A stretch of DNA of 64,000 bases from an uncultured Saprospiraceae bacterium (lineage in GTDB: Bacteria > Bacteroidota > Bacteroidia > Chitinophagales > Saprospiraceae): positions 1-64,000 of the forward strand of contig CALLWB010000027.1 of NCBI GenBank assembly GCA_938016265.1. Direction: 5' to 3'. Made by a program: the position numbers and the translations under genes. The notes beneath the pieces were generated by a model that was given only the letters and a program-made list of their open reading frames with translations, was not told the DNA's origin and made no database searches. Positions 1 to 9,069 of the stretch are shown here, in pieces; positions within the stretch are counted from its first letter, which is position 1; each line of letters begins with the position of its first letter.

Positions 1-73
1 CAACACTAAGCAACATAAACACCGCCATCAAACCAGCAGCAAAAAATCGTGATAAGTTTGTAATAAAATTCAT
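1..73 (-). CDS. N-terminal fragment of a secreted or membrane protein, cut by the window edge
   Basis: An ATG at 73 (minus strand) opens a frame that stays open to the window edge and gives 24 residues beginning MNFITNLSRFFAAG and continuing with a hydrophobic stretch (LMAVFMLLSV). A basic residue followed by a hydrophobic core is what a signal peptide or first membrane helix looks like. Nothing of the mature protein is visible, so no function can be given. It lies in the same direction as the mannanase gene, about 250 bases downstream of it. Confidence 0.45.
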   Translation of the reverse strand, partial: MNFITNLSRFFAAGLMAVFMLLSV

Positions 74-258
74 GGTTATTGTTTTTTAAGATGTATTATG
101 AAATGAAAGCTAATAACTGAATCCAGGAAGTCATACCACAATATTAAGTAGAATACCTACTAGAAACTAGTCACAACTTATAAGTGTATCCATTTCATAA
201 ATAACCGTTTCCAAATAACAAATTACCGTGATTCAGTATGCACTCCCCTTATTTTATT

Positions 259-300
259 AGAAAATCCGACTCCAGAAAATTGTCCAAAGTCGAATTTCTA
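259..300 (-). terminator. Imperfect hairpin 3' of the mannanase gene
   Basis: AGAAAATCCGACT pairs with AGTCGAATTTCT across a loop of roughly 16 bases, with one mismatch and one bulge. It begins about 20 bases past the stop codon of the minus-strand GH26 gene. There is no strong T-run after it, so it is a weak terminator candidate. Confidence 0.3.
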
Positions 301-320
301 AAATTAATAAACGTCAAAGT

Positions 321-2507
321 TTACTCTACCAAAAGTTTCTCCGTAGTTGTCGCTCCAGTCGACGTAATAAGTTGTATAAAATAAATGCCAGGATTCCATC
401 CTTTTAGCGGCACTAATATGGAGGAGTTGATCAAGTTGGTCCTCGAATAAACCAACCGCCCAGAAGCATCAAACACCTTTACTGCTTCCAGCTGCTCTCC
501 CACCTCAATAACAGCATACTCACTTGCAGGATTAGGAAAAATGGTAACCGTCCATTTTTTATCCTCTTCCAAGCCCGCGCCGACACGCAGAAATTCACCT
601 GCCGGCAATTCATCCAACGTCAAATACACCTCATGATTGTACGTCCAGCTCAACCATCCACCCGGATGGCAAGGATCTGTAACACAAATCAACGGCCCAT
701 GATAACCATCCACCGGCGTCCACCAAGCCAAGGCATACACCCACGGCAAATCAAAATCAGCATACCCATTTTCAATTTTGTATGGATTCGGTAAGGCATC
801 ACATTCCCCAATTGCCTTTGGTTTGTTAGGAGCAATGTCATTCAGCACATCATAAAAATCCTTGTAAGAATAGTAATTATGATCCCAAAATTTCTTCTTG
901 CCAGTCGTTTGATATTGTACATGATAAATGTCTGCAGCCATCATATCTACCTTCGCATGTCCAGGATAAAAATCCTCGGATTTAATGTTTGGACGATGCA
1001 CGTCTTTGCCGTCGGTAAGATGTGGAGAAACTTCACTGTTGCTCCAAACCCAAATCAGATTGTCGAGCTGATGATGGTTGATCAACCGATCAAAAAGGAA
1101 GTTCCATAGATCCACCGTTTTTTGAGGATTCGTAGGATGTGTCCACCAAAACCAACCCCCATCAATTTCATGGAAAGGACGGAACAGAATGGGAATTCGC
1201 TTCCCGTTGGAATAGACTATTTTTTCTAGGACGTCATCTACATGCCGATCCAAATCATCGACAAATGTCTGGTATTCACTAGTGCCAGGAATGAAGATAT
1301 TGTTCCACTGGGTGGCAGTAAGGCCGGGAGCATGCGACAACCATGCATTCTGGCTGGTAAAATTGGTCGCAAACGGATTCCCCCAATGCCAGTTGATTTG
1401 AACAATCCCTCCGGCTTCTGCATGAGCGATGGATTGATTGATGAGTCGCTGCTGTTCATTTTTGCAATATTGCGTCTCGTAATCATGCCAGCACCAAAGG
1501 TCATTCCCAAGCAGGGCGGCATGTTTACCAGAATAAGCATGTACTTCCTCGTATCCCATACTATGATTCCAAACACCAGCGATGATTTTATCTTGTGCGG
1601 GTATTCCCTTTAGATAATTCCAGAGCTTTTTTGTTTCCTCGGTTGGGTTTGGTGTGACTAGATCACTGTTTGCTGGTGGATTTCCTCCGATTCGAATATG
1701 ATCAATATGTGTCCAGCCCCAGCTTTTTTTGATGATAATGGTATTCGTGCCTGCATGCAAAAAGACATTTCCAAATTGACTATCCTGCCAGGAAGAGCTC
1801 CCTGGAAATTTGTAGTAGGTAGATTGACCATTTATAATGACGAATTGATGTTTGTCTCCAAAAACGCCGGCATATCGGATCACCAGCGGATAGTTGCCGT
1901 CTGCATTTACGGTGACCTGAAAGGTGATTTGATCACCATTTGCATCAAGTGAATTGGCACTGATATACCCTGAACCAGAATAGTCTGATAATCCGGAGGC
2001 CGCAGTTACTCCCGTCAATTGGGCACTTTCTGCTTCGTAGGTGGTGTTGGAGGAAGGTGGTGGGGTAGTTGGGATGCCCACTTCTATATAGTCAAAATGT
2101 GTCCAGCCCCAACTCTTCTTGATCTCAATGGTATTTGTTCCTTGTTGCAAGGTAATATTGCCAAAGGAAATGGACGTCCAGCCGCTCGATTGGGGGAAAC
2201 TGAAATAGGTAGAAACCCCGTTTACAACAACAAACTGATGTTTAGCCCCATACACTCCAGCATATCGAATGACGAGAGGGAAGCTGCCAACCGAAGGTGA
2301 GTTTACAACAAATGAAATCTTGTCGGTGTTCGCATTGAGGGAGTTGCCGTCGACATAACTGGAGCCGGAGAAATTGGCAAGGGTTGTACTTGTCGTCAAT
2401 CCTGATAGTTGAGCATTTTCGGCTTCCAGTTTTACCGAAGCCATCAAGTCGTCGGTCGCCAATATTAATACAAGAAAACGGAGAACTAAAGAGCAAATAT
2501 TTTTCAT
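321..2507 (-). CDS. Secreted GH26 beta-mannanase with two CBMs and a T9SS sorting domain
   Basis: The protein probably hydrolyses beta-1,4-mannan outside the cell. I chose the ATG at 2507 (728 residues) because it begins a signal peptide (MKNICSLVLRFLVLILA); the frame is open 19 codons further upstream, but that extension hides the signal. Order: signal peptide; two similar carbohydrate-binding modules (about 25-145 and 155-280; each starts with an EAE motif and ends in SWGWTH, CBM6/35-like); GH26 catalytic domain (about 285-640); T9SS type A C-terminal domain (about 660-728; IFPNPASEYAVIEV, GIYFIQL). The GH26 acid/base Glu is in RPFHEIDGGWFWW and the nucleophile Glu in AIGECDALP. The family assignment is firm. 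Mannan as substrate follows from the family. Cell-surface or extracellular location follows from the sorting domain. No SusC/D pair is adjacent. Confidence 0.93.
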   Translation of the reverse strand: MKNICSLVLRFLVLILATDDLMASVKLEAENAQLSGLTTSTTLANFSGSSYVDGNSLNANTDKISFVVNSPSVGSFPLVIRYAGVYGAKHQFVVVNGVSTYFSFPQSSGWTSISFGNITLQQGTNTIEIKKSWGWTHFDYIEVGIPTTPPPSSNTTYEAESAQLTGVTAASGLSDYSGSGYISANSLDANGDQITFQVTVNADGNYPLVIRYAGVFGDKHQFVIINGQSTYYKFPGSSSWQDSQFGNVFLHAGTNTIIIKKSWGWTHIDHIRIGGNPPANSDLVTPNPTEETKKLWNYLKGIPAQDKIIAGVWNHSMGYEEVHAYSGKHAALLGNDLWCWHDYETQYCKNEQQRLINQSIAHAEAGGIVQINWHWGNPFATNFTSQNAWLSHAPGLTATQWNNIFIPGTSEYQTFVDDLDRHVDDVLEKIVYSNGKRIPILFRPFHEIDGGWFWWTHPTNPQKTVDLWNFLFDRLINHHQLDNLIWVWSNSEVSPHLTDGKDVHRPNIKSEDFYPGHAKVDMMAADIYHVQYQTTGKKKFWDHNYYSYKDFYDVLNDIAPNKPKAIGECDALPNPYKIENGYADFDLPWVYALAWWTPVDGYHGPLICVTDPCHPGGWLSWTYNHEVYLTLDELPAGEFLRVGAGLEEDKKWTVTIFPNPASEYAVIEVGEQLEAVKVFDASGRLVYSRTNLINSSILVPLKGWNPGIYFIQLITSTGATTTEKLLVE

Positions 2508-3025
2508 ACTGTTTTGTTTAGGAAGATTATAATGGAATAATTCAAAATTAAACAAAGCATGCATATGAAAAATGCAAATTCGAGGCTTTCTTAGATGTGT
2601 TTATTTTTAATTTTACTTTAAATAGTACCTATTTATTGCTTATTTATAATGTTTTTTAGATATATTATTTTATTATTTAATTAATTGAGCGAAATTTCAG
2701 GAAAAAATTTTGAATGGTATCAAGAATTAATGTTTGCGATAATAAAATGAAAAAATCGTGACGATAGCAGATTTTTTTTTATCCTTTTATTTGTACCCGA
2801 TAAACACCCAATTGCAGCAAAAATTTTGTATCGTATTAAAAAGTCGAATCGAATCAAAATTAAATTCCGCCCATTAAAGCTAGTGAGTATTGAAATGTCC
2901 GTATCTGTGACGGGGTAAAATTAAACAAATTGAAATAATCTAAAATTGTTTGTATAAGTGACTGGTATTCACTATCTTCGTGATCCCTTTTAGCCAGTTT
3001 TATAATCATTTAACTTCCCAAACGA
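2508..3025. other. AT-rich intergenic region between divergent genes
   Basis: About 520 very AT-rich bases separate the mannanase start from the thioredoxin-like gene. Apart from the promoter listed at 2949-2980, I see no ORF with protein-like composition, no RNA gene and no strong hairpin. Confidence 0.5.
2949..2980 (+). promoter_or_regulatory. Bacteroidota-type promoter for the thioredoxin-like gene
   Basis: TTTG (2949-2952), a 20-base spacer and TATCTTCG (2973-2980) match the -33 TTTG / -7 TAnnTTTG pattern with one change. The ATG follows 45 bases later. Confidence 0.5.
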
Positions 3026-3430
3026 ATGAAAAGAGTTCTTCTGTTGTTGATCTTTCCCTTTCTCCTAAGCATGAGTTATGACGACAACAAAATCAACTTC
3101 CTCGAGGAGGAGGTTGAAGTAATTGCTGCCCAAGCCAAAAAAGAAAACAAACCTTATTTTATCGATTTCTACGCCCAGTGGTGTGGGAAATGTTTTGAAA
3201 TGGACTACAAAACATTTAAAGACAAACAGTTGACCAGCTATGTAAATTCTAAATACCTAGCCGCAAAGCTGCATGCTCAAAGTTTCGATGCCGTAGGACT
3301 TTCACAAAAATACAATGTGAATGCACTTCCAGCAATTCTGATTTTTGATGCTGATGGCAATTTGCAAAACAAACTTGTCGGCTTTCAAACTGCTGGTGAG
3401 TTACTACGCAAACTTCAGGAAGCAGAGTAG
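3026..3430 (+). CDS. Periplasmic thioredoxin-fold protein (CGKC)
   Basis: A 134-residue protein with an N-terminal signal peptide (MKRVLLLLIFPFLLSMS) and a single thioredoxin fold. The active-site segment FIDFYAQWCGKCFEMD carries a CxxC pair (CGKC) and NALPAILIFDADG carries the cis-proline. This resembles the small DsbD-C-terminal/Thioredoxin_7 group, so it is expected to act as a thiol-disulfide reductase or carrier in the periplasm; its partner cannot be told from the neighbours. It seems to stand alone, with about 240 bases to the next gene, and it has its own promoter. Confidence 0.85.
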   Translation: MKRVLLLLIFPFLLSMSYDDNKINFLEEEVEVIAAQAKKENKPYFIDFYAQWCGKCFEMDYKTFKDKQLTSYVNSKYLAAKLHAQSFDAVGLSQKYNVNALPAILIFDADGNLQNKLVGFQTAGELLRKLQEAE

Positions 3431-3590
3431 TATAACGTATAGATTTCATGAAAGTCAGCGATGCTGATTCTCCTAGTGAGACACTCCCCTAAACGATAAA
3501 TTTCTCGTCTTAGCTCCTTTGCGATTAAAAAAGAAATACTGCAATCAAGAAAAGAAATGCCTTTCCCTACCTTTTTGTTTTGATTATTGA

Positions 3591-3598
3591 TAATTTTG
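3591..3598 (+). promoter_or_regulatory. -7 element TAATTTTG upstream of the glycosyltransferase
   Basis: TAATTTTG is a perfect TAnnTTTG, 70 bases before the ATG at 3669. No TTTG at the usual distance upstream is convincing. Confidence 0.35.
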
Positions 3599-3668
3599 CA
3601 CCGTTGTATTATATTATGTTGATTGATCTGGCTTTACAGACTTCAAGTCAACAGTTAAGTTAGCAAAA

Positions 3669-4757
3669 ATGTTATCATCCAAACGCATATTAGTTGCTCC
3701 GTTAAATTGGGGATTGGGCCACGCCACACGGTGTATGCCAATCATTGATTTGCTGCTGGAAAAAGGGGTCGAAGTTTTGCTAGCCACAGACGGCCGCTCC
3801 TACGAATTGCTGAAAAACGAATACCCAAACCTGCGCCTCCTAAAAACGCCGTCCTACAACATTACCTATAAGTCCGGCAATATGATTTTGAATATTGCTC
3901 CTCAACTTCCTAAGATCCTTCGGGCCATTAACAAAGAAAAAAAATGGCTGGAAGAAGCGATCACCAAGTATAAAATTGATGCCGTCATTTCAGACAACAG
4001 ATACGGAATGTGTTCGAAACAGATTCCTAGTATATTCCTGACCCACCAAGTCAATATTAAGTTGAATATTGGTTTGGCAGGCCTTGCCAATTGGAATAGT
4101 AAACGGTTGATACGTCAGTTTGACGAATGTTGGATTCCTGATTTTAAGGATACACCAAACTTGTCTGGGGAGTTGTCACACCCGGCAATCTTGCCAAATG
4201 TCCGGTACATCGGCATGCTGTCCCGCTTGAAAAAACAGCCGATGCGTCTACTGTACCACCTTGCGGTCATCCTTTCAGGACCCGAACCTCAACGTACGCT
4301 CCTAGAAGAAAAAATCAAAGCACAACTATCCAATACCACTAAAAAAGTAATACTCGTAAGAGGTATTACTGAGCAAGCAGACGAAGAGAACTTGGGCAAC
4401 CTGACGATCAAAAATTTCCTTACTGCAAATGAATTGTCAAATGTCTTTGCCTCCACTAAATTAGTGTTGGCGCGATCGGGGTATAGTACTATTATGGATC
4501 TGGTAAAACTAGGCAAGCGTGCCATTCTAATCCCTACTCCCGGCCAAACTGAACAAGAGTATTTGGCCAAACGATTCCACGAAAAACAACAGTTTTACTG
4601 CCAGCAACAAAATAATTTTGAGTTACTTCCTGCTATCGAACAAGCAGAGCGTTTTACCGGTTTCCCACTAGAAGAACAGCCAGAACTGCTTGAAGCAGCG
4701 GTAAATCACCTACTCGCCAAAATCAATCACGAAATCCCGCAATGGGTCAAACAATAA
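3669..4757 (+). CDS. MurG-like (GT28-type) glycosyltransferase family protein
   Basis: A 362-residue soluble protein. The N-terminus has the glycine-rich acceptor-side loop typical of GT-B enzymes (ILVAPLNWGLGHATRC), and the C-terminal half has the GT28 nucleotide-sugar region (VLARSGYSTIMDLVKLGKRAILIPTPGQTEQEYLAKR). It resembles the uncharacterised MJ1255/VC2487 group, which is related to MurG and MGDG synthases. It probably transfers a sugar from a nucleotide donor to a lipid or cell-wall acceptor at the inner membrane; the substrate is unknown. The PrsW-like gene starts 7 bases after its stop, so the two are probably co-transcribed. Confidence 0.75.
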   Translation: MLSSKRILVAPLNWGLGHATRCMPIIDLLLEKGVEVLLATDGRSYELLKNEYPNLRLLKTPSYNITYKSGNMILNIAPQLPKILRAINKEKKWLEEAITKYKIDAVISDNRYGMCSKQIPSIFLTHQVNIKLNIGLAGLANWNSKRLIRQFDECWIPDFKDTPNLSGELSHPAILPNVRYIGMLSRLKKQPMRLLYHLAVILSGPEPQRTLLEEKIKAQLSNTTKKVILVRGITEQADEENLGNLTIKNFLTANELSNVFASTKLVLARSGYSTIMDLVKLGKRAILIPTPGQTEQEYLAKRFHEKQQFYCQQQNNFELLPAIEQAERFTGFPLEEQPELLEAAVNHLLAKINHEIPQWVKQ

Positions 4758-4764
4758 ATCGCAA

Positions 4765-5841
4765 ATGGATCAGAATCTTTTAGTTTTACTGGCAATACTT
4801 CCTGGCTTATTGATCGCAGGCTTGATTTGGTGGCTGGACAAAAACAGAGAGACAGGGCGCAATATCATTGGCTTTTTTTTCCTGGGAATGGTCATCACTA
4901 TTCCTGCCTACGCCTTTCAAGAATTGAGTTACAAGATTGGACTTGATGTATCGGAGCAAATATGGATGACGTTTCTATTTGCCTTCGGAGTTATTGCGCT
5001 TACTGAAGAGCTGATGAAGTTTGTAGCGATGCGCTATTACCTGTTTCCCAAGCCTTTTTTTGATGAACGGATGGACGGGATTGTCTATGGGGGGATGCTG
5101 GCAATGGGTTTTGCTACCTTAGAAAACATACTATATGCAACAGACTTGGGGCTGGAAACCGCCATTTTGCGGATGTTTACTTCAGTGCCGGCACATGGCG
5201 TATTTGGAGTGTTAATGGGGTATTATATTGGAAAGGCGAAGTTTGAAAAAACCAATAGGATGCGCCATTTGACGCTTGCTTTTGTTGTCCCATTTTTGCT
5301 GCACGGATTGTTTGATTTTTGTATTTTGCAATTGAACTATGATTTGTTGATGGGCGCCTCGTTACTGGTTTTGTTGGGCGGGTTGATTGCTTCAGGTTTT
5401 GCCATTCATCAATTTAGAAAGGGTAGTGTTGTTGCTCCTGCGGAATCGGACGTGGTAGAATCGGAGGTCCTCGATCAAACAACCGAGGAAAATTCACCAA
5501 CAGGAAAACAAGATACAGACCCCAACATCGTAGACGATCCGATTTCGATCCAAGATGCATTCGATGTAGAAACACCAATAGATGCACCAGCAGAAAAAAC
5601 ACCAATCACCAACCAACCACCGGTCGAAGAACCAACTCCAACCCCAAAAGCCGAATCCCAAACCCCTCCCCCAATAACAAAAGAGCCCACAATAAAACCA
5701 GCACCCAAAACACCAGAACCCCCTGCCAAACCAATAGAAAATCAAGACCCTGAAGCCATAGAAAAAAGTCTCGCTGATCTAGAAGCAGAACTAGAAGAAA
5801 TGAGAGAAGACCTAGAAGACGACGATGAAGCAGACGCCTAG
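4765..5841 (+). CDS. PrsW-family intramembrane protease with a long acidic, proline-rich tail
   Basis: Residues 1-215 form about seven to eight membrane helices with the PrsW signature motifs: EELMKF, then ERMDGIVYGGMLAMGFATLEN, then PAHGVFGVLMGY, then LLHGLFDF. The conserved Glu and His residues are the presumed metal ligands and catalytic residues. In Bacillus, PrsW makes the first cut in the anti-sigma factor RsiW; the target here is unknown. Residues of about 220-358 are low-complexity, rich in Pro, Thr and Glu, and end in a predicted coiled or acidic segment (ADLEAELEEMREDLEDDDE). This tail is absent from classical PrsW and is probably cytoplasmic. The gene is coupled to the upstream glycosyltransferase gene. 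Confidence 0.85.
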   Translation: MDQNLLVLLAILPGLLIAGLIWWLDKNRETGRNIIGFFFLGMVITIPAYAFQELSYKIGLDVSEQIWMTFLFAFGVIALTEELMKFVAMRYYLFPKPFFDERMDGIVYGGMLAMGFATLENILYATDLGLETAILRMFTSVPAHGVFGVLMGYYIGKAKFEKTNRMRHLTLAFVVPFLLHGLFDFCILQLNYDLLMGASLLVLLGGLIASGFAIHQFRKGSVVAPAESDVVESEVLDQTTEENSPTGKQDTDPNIVDDPISIQDAFDVETPIDAPAEKTPITNQPPVEEPTPTPKAESQTPPPITKEPTIKPAPKTPEPPAKPIENQDPEAIEKSLADLEAELEEMREDLEDDDEADA

Positions 5842-5908
5842 TTTATCGCCTGATGTTCTAGAAAACTACGTGTCACATGAAAAAAGGGATTCATTTTCGT
5901 AGTAAAAT

Positions 5909-8900
5909 TCAAGACCTAAACTTCCACCAACCAACACCAACTAAAAGCAAGAAACAACCACCCATCCACCACCAGTTCGCCCCACCAATCTCAATAACCC
6001 GCATATCCCCAATAGCAATCGGCGCCGCCCAAAAGAAAGGATGCGAATGATAGTGATCACTAGTCTCGAGGTATTCCAGTTTAGCTTGCCGCAAGGCTTT
6101 GTCTTTAGATTTTCCCGCTACCAAATTTTCATAAAAGGATTGAATAATCAAGGAGGTCTTCGCATCATTCACACTCCACAACGTAGTAATAATGCTAGGG
6201 ACGCCCGCATAAGAAAAACCACGCGCCAGACTCGCAATCCCTTCCCCCCGTTGAAGTTTTCCAATGCCCGTCTCACAAGCACTCAGCACCGCAAGGTCCG
6301 CAGACAGCCGCATTCCGTAAAGGTCATTTACATACAAAAATTCATTTTCCAGAGAATCACGCTGCTCGGTAAATGCCAAGTAAGAATAATCCGAATTTTC
6401 ATCATTGGCCTTGCCATGCGTCGCAAAATGAAGGATCTGATAGTCAGCCGCCAGCGCTCGAAATCGGTTTTCTGTAGCTTCAGATCCAAGCAGGTATTTA
6501 CCGCCTATTAGTTGCTGAATGGCTTGCACTTCTTCCTCATTGTGGGCGAGTGGGCCAAGTAGGCCACGGGTGTTACTTGCTATTTGTCGTACAGCGTTCG
6601 ATGGATCTGTTTTTTCTCCAAAGGTAGGTGCGAAGGCAAGTAGCCCACGTCCATTATTCTGACTCCGACGACTAAATTCCTGAAGGAGTGTAGCTGAATA
6701 GGCATAGGCAATCTGATGGTCCCGCATCAAATAGGGGTGCGTTTTAAATTTGTCCACTTGCTCAGGAATGGTTGTCAACAGCGCATCAAACGGTAAATAC
6801 CCGAGCACTCCATCCGGTATAATGACCAGTTGTTCTGGCAAATTCGCCGCCACCTCATCAGGAATCAAATAATCATAAAGCAATTTTCCAAGCTGAACAT
6901 ATTGCTGACTAGCTTGCTGATAATCCTCTTTGGTCGAGCCTTCTGTCATAAAATAATTAAAAATGCTATTTCGAAATGCCTCAATTTGATTGGCCAAACT
7001 GTCTGACTTTCCTAGTTGATGATAGCTGACTTCGGTAGCGGTGATTTTAAATAGAAACACCTGTTCATTCCCAACAAAATAATCCAGAATCGCCTTGTTT
7101 GGGCCAAGCTGTTGTTGGGTTTCTTTCAGGGAGGCGGTTCTGGTGTTGTACTTCATTTTGTAGTACTCGGGGTGGTTGGTTTCCAGCTCCTTGACGATGG
7201 CTAGTTTTGCTTGTGCGTACTCAAATTCTTGCGAGGCATATTTTTTTAGTTGGGAGGAATCTGCTTCTTCTCCAAATTGTTGTTCGCTAAATAGGTTTTG
7301 TTGTGCGTCGGTTAATTTTTGACTGAGGTCTGCTTCTTTTTCAAGGAGCTGGGGAGGGATTCCTGCAAACTGTTTGGCTTTGTTGTCTTGTAGGGATTCC
7401 AATAAAAGGATGCCTTTGCTTTTTTCTGAAAAGGTGAAGGCTTGATCTAGGTATTTGGGCTCCTTAGTTTGGTCGTAGAGTTGAAGGGCTGTTTCTATTG
7501 CTTGCTCGTAGATAGGCAGGGTGGTGGCGGTCCAGAAGAGTTTGGATCCTTTTGCGGTGTGTTCTTTACGCATCAGGTCTATAAGTTGGTCTGCGCAGAT
7601 ATAAGTCTCCAGGGCATACTGTTTGTAAATTGAATCAGGACGATCAGAATCAGACTTGGCAAGCGCTTGATAATTGTTAGCTTTGAATTCTAAGGTCTCC
7701 AAAAGGCGTTTTTTACGACCAACTACTCCGTGTTTTTCAAAATCTGGTAGGGCATGAATGTTATCTTTAAGTGAAATAGTAAGGTGAGATTGAATCGTTT
7801 TTTGAAAATACTGGAGTGCCTCCTGGTACTTTTTTTCTTCCAAGTTCAATTCGCCTAAACTGAATAAAATACTCGAGTTTTCAATATGGTTTTCGCCCCA
7901 ATTTTCCTGACTGGCAGCCAGCGCTTCAGAAAGGAATTTTCTGGCTTTGGTATACTTTCCGACTCCTAAGTACAACGAGCCAATATTTTTTTGAAAGTCA
8001 ATTATCTGCCCAGCATTTGGGTATTCGATTTGTTTATAGGTATCCAGCGCTCTAAAAATATAATTGATGGCCTCTTCAAAGTTGTTCATTCTATTGTAAG
8101 CAAGCCCTATGTTGTTATAAGCTAAAGCTATTAACCGCTTATCTTTTTTTTCTGCATTATTGTAAATATTTAGGGCTTTTTGGTAGCTATCATGGGCATT
8201 TTTATATTTTTTATAGTCATAATATAAAATACCGATACTATTGTATAGCTCACCAAGTTTTGTGTGGTTTGGGCCTTTTTCTTTCAATATGATTTGTTCC
8301 GCTTTGCGATAAAAGGAAAGGGTTTGGTCGAAATCTCCTTTTCTACGATAGCAAATTCCCATGTTTATGTAGACATACGTTATTTGAGAGGGATTATTGT
8401 CTTTTTTTGAAAGAAGAAGCAATTGCTTATAGATGTCTATTGCTTTGTCAAATTGACCAAGGTGTTTATAAGAACTTGCTGTGTTTTTAAGACTGGCCGT
8501 CAAATCTTTTAGATTGATAGGGGACAGTGATTTTCTTATTTCTACTGCCTTCTGGTAGTATTTAACAGCGTTTACTTTGTCTTGGTAATTGCTATAGGCA
8601 ACACCAATTTTGTGATAAATCAACCCTAGTTGTTCATCATTTTTATTAATTTCTTTTTTGTGGTTTTTCTCTAGTTTTAAGAGATAAGATTGTGCTTGTT
8701 TATATTTCCTTGCTTTGGTGAGACAAATTCCGGCCTTTGTACTTTGAATGAAATACGCTTTTTTATCCTTGTGTGAAAACAGCTTTTTCCCAATAGAGTC
8801 ATAAAGAATGGCAGCCTGCTCATATTTTTTGTTTGCCATTAAAGAATCTGCCGTATTAATTGTGCCTTGCCAAGAAGCAGGTGTCTCCTGGCAAAATGAA

Positions 8901-8950
8901 TTCAAAATGACACTAAATAATAGTGCATAGGTTATTGAAAAGGCTTTCAT
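5909..8950 (-). CDS. TPR-CHAT protein (caspase-like peptidase), membrane-anchored
   Basis: A 1013-residue protein. Order: signal peptide (residues 1-20); at least eight TPR repeats (about 25-420); a helical linker; CHAT domain (about 690-970); one C-terminal membrane helix (WWWMGGCFLLLVGVGWW) with a short basic end. The caspase-like dyad is intact: His in LHFATHGKA (about 842) and Cys in VLSACETGIGKLQ (about 890). The signal peptide and tail anchor together predict a periplasm-facing protease held in the inner membrane; that is inference. CHAT proteins are known as peptidases in bacterial signalling and defence (for example with type III-E CRISPR), but no cas gene is present here. It lies 119 bases downstream of the subtilase gene, with a hairpin in between. 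Confidence 0.9.
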   Translation of the reverse strand: MKAFSITYALLFSVILNSFCQETPASWQGTINTADSLMANKKYEQAAILYDSIGKKLFSHKDKKAYFIQSTKAGICLTKARKYKQAQSYLLKLEKNHKKEINKNDEQLGLIYHKIGVAYSNYQDKVNAVKYYQKAVEIRKSLSPINLKDLTASLKNTASSYKHLGQFDKAIDIYKQLLLLSKKDNNPSQITYVYINMGICYRRKGDFDQTLSFYRKAEQIILKEKGPNHTKLGELYNSIGILYYDYKKYKNAHDSYQKALNIYNNAEKKDKRLIALAYNNIGLAYNRMNNFEEAINYIFRALDTYKQIEYPNAGQIIDFQKNIGSLYLGVGKYTKARKFLSEALAASQENWGENHIENSSILFSLGELNLEEKKYQEALQYFQKTIQSHLTISLKDNIHALPDFEKHGVVGRKKRLLETLEFKANNYQALAKSDSDRPDSIYKQYALETYICADQLIDLMRKEHTAKGSKLFWTATTLPIYEQAIETALQLYDQTKEPKYLDQAFTFSEKSKGILLLESLQDNKAKQFAGIPPQLLEKEADLSQKLTDAQQNLFSEQQFGEEADSSQLKKYASQEFEYAQAKLAIVKELETNHPEYYKMKYNTRTASLKETQQQLGPNKAILDYFVGNEQVFLFKITATEVSYHQLGKSDSLANQIEAFRNSIFNYFMTEGSTKEDYQQASQQYVQLGKLLYDYLIPDEVAANLPEQLVIIPDGVLGYLPFDALLTTIPEQVDKFKTHPYLMRDHQIAYAYSATLLQEFSRRSQNNGRGLLAFAPTFGEKTDPSNAVRQIASNTRGLLGPLAHNEEEVQAIQQLIGGKYLLGSEATENRFRALAADYQILHFATHGKANDENSDYSYLAFTEQRDSLENEFLYVNDLYGMRLSADLAVLSACETGIGKLQRGEGIASLARGFSYAGVPSIITTLWSVNDAKTSLIIQSFYENLVAGKSKDKALRQAKLEYLETSDHYHSHPFFWAAPIAIGDMRVIEIGGANWWWMGGCFLLLVGVGWWKFRS

Positions 8951-9007
8951 TCAAACAAAATTGAGTTTAATACAAACAAGATAACATTAACCAATTAGAT
9001 ATTATTA

Positions 9008-9043
9008 AAATGTGCCAACTCTGATTGGAGAGTTGACACATTT
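9008..9043 (-). terminator. Strong hairpin between the subtilase and CHAT genes
   Basis: Two 15-base arms pair (AAATGTGCCAACTCT with AGAGTTGACACATTT) with a single C-A mismatch and a 6-base loop. On the minus strand it follows the subtilase stop by 27 bases and ends in a short TTTT run. It may be a terminator or attenuator separating the subtilase from the CHAT gene. Confidence 0.5.
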
Positions 9044-9069
9044 CAATATTTTGAACATTAAATTATTTT

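Noticed and set aside
2508-2564. Upstream start of the mannanase
   Set aside because: The extra 19 residues would bury the signal peptide; the ATG at 2507 directly precedes a good one.
5414-5745. Minus-strand frames opposite the PrsW tail
   Set aside because: Their Gly/Trp/Ser-rich translations are the antisense of the Pro/Thr/Glu-rich tail; the plus-strand gene explains the openness.
5909-8950. CHAT protein as part of a type III-E CRISPR (Craspase) system
   Set aside because: No gRAMP/Cas7-11, no Cas1/Cas2 and no array are present; the protein is secreted and membrane-anchored, unlike TPR-CHAT of Craspase.
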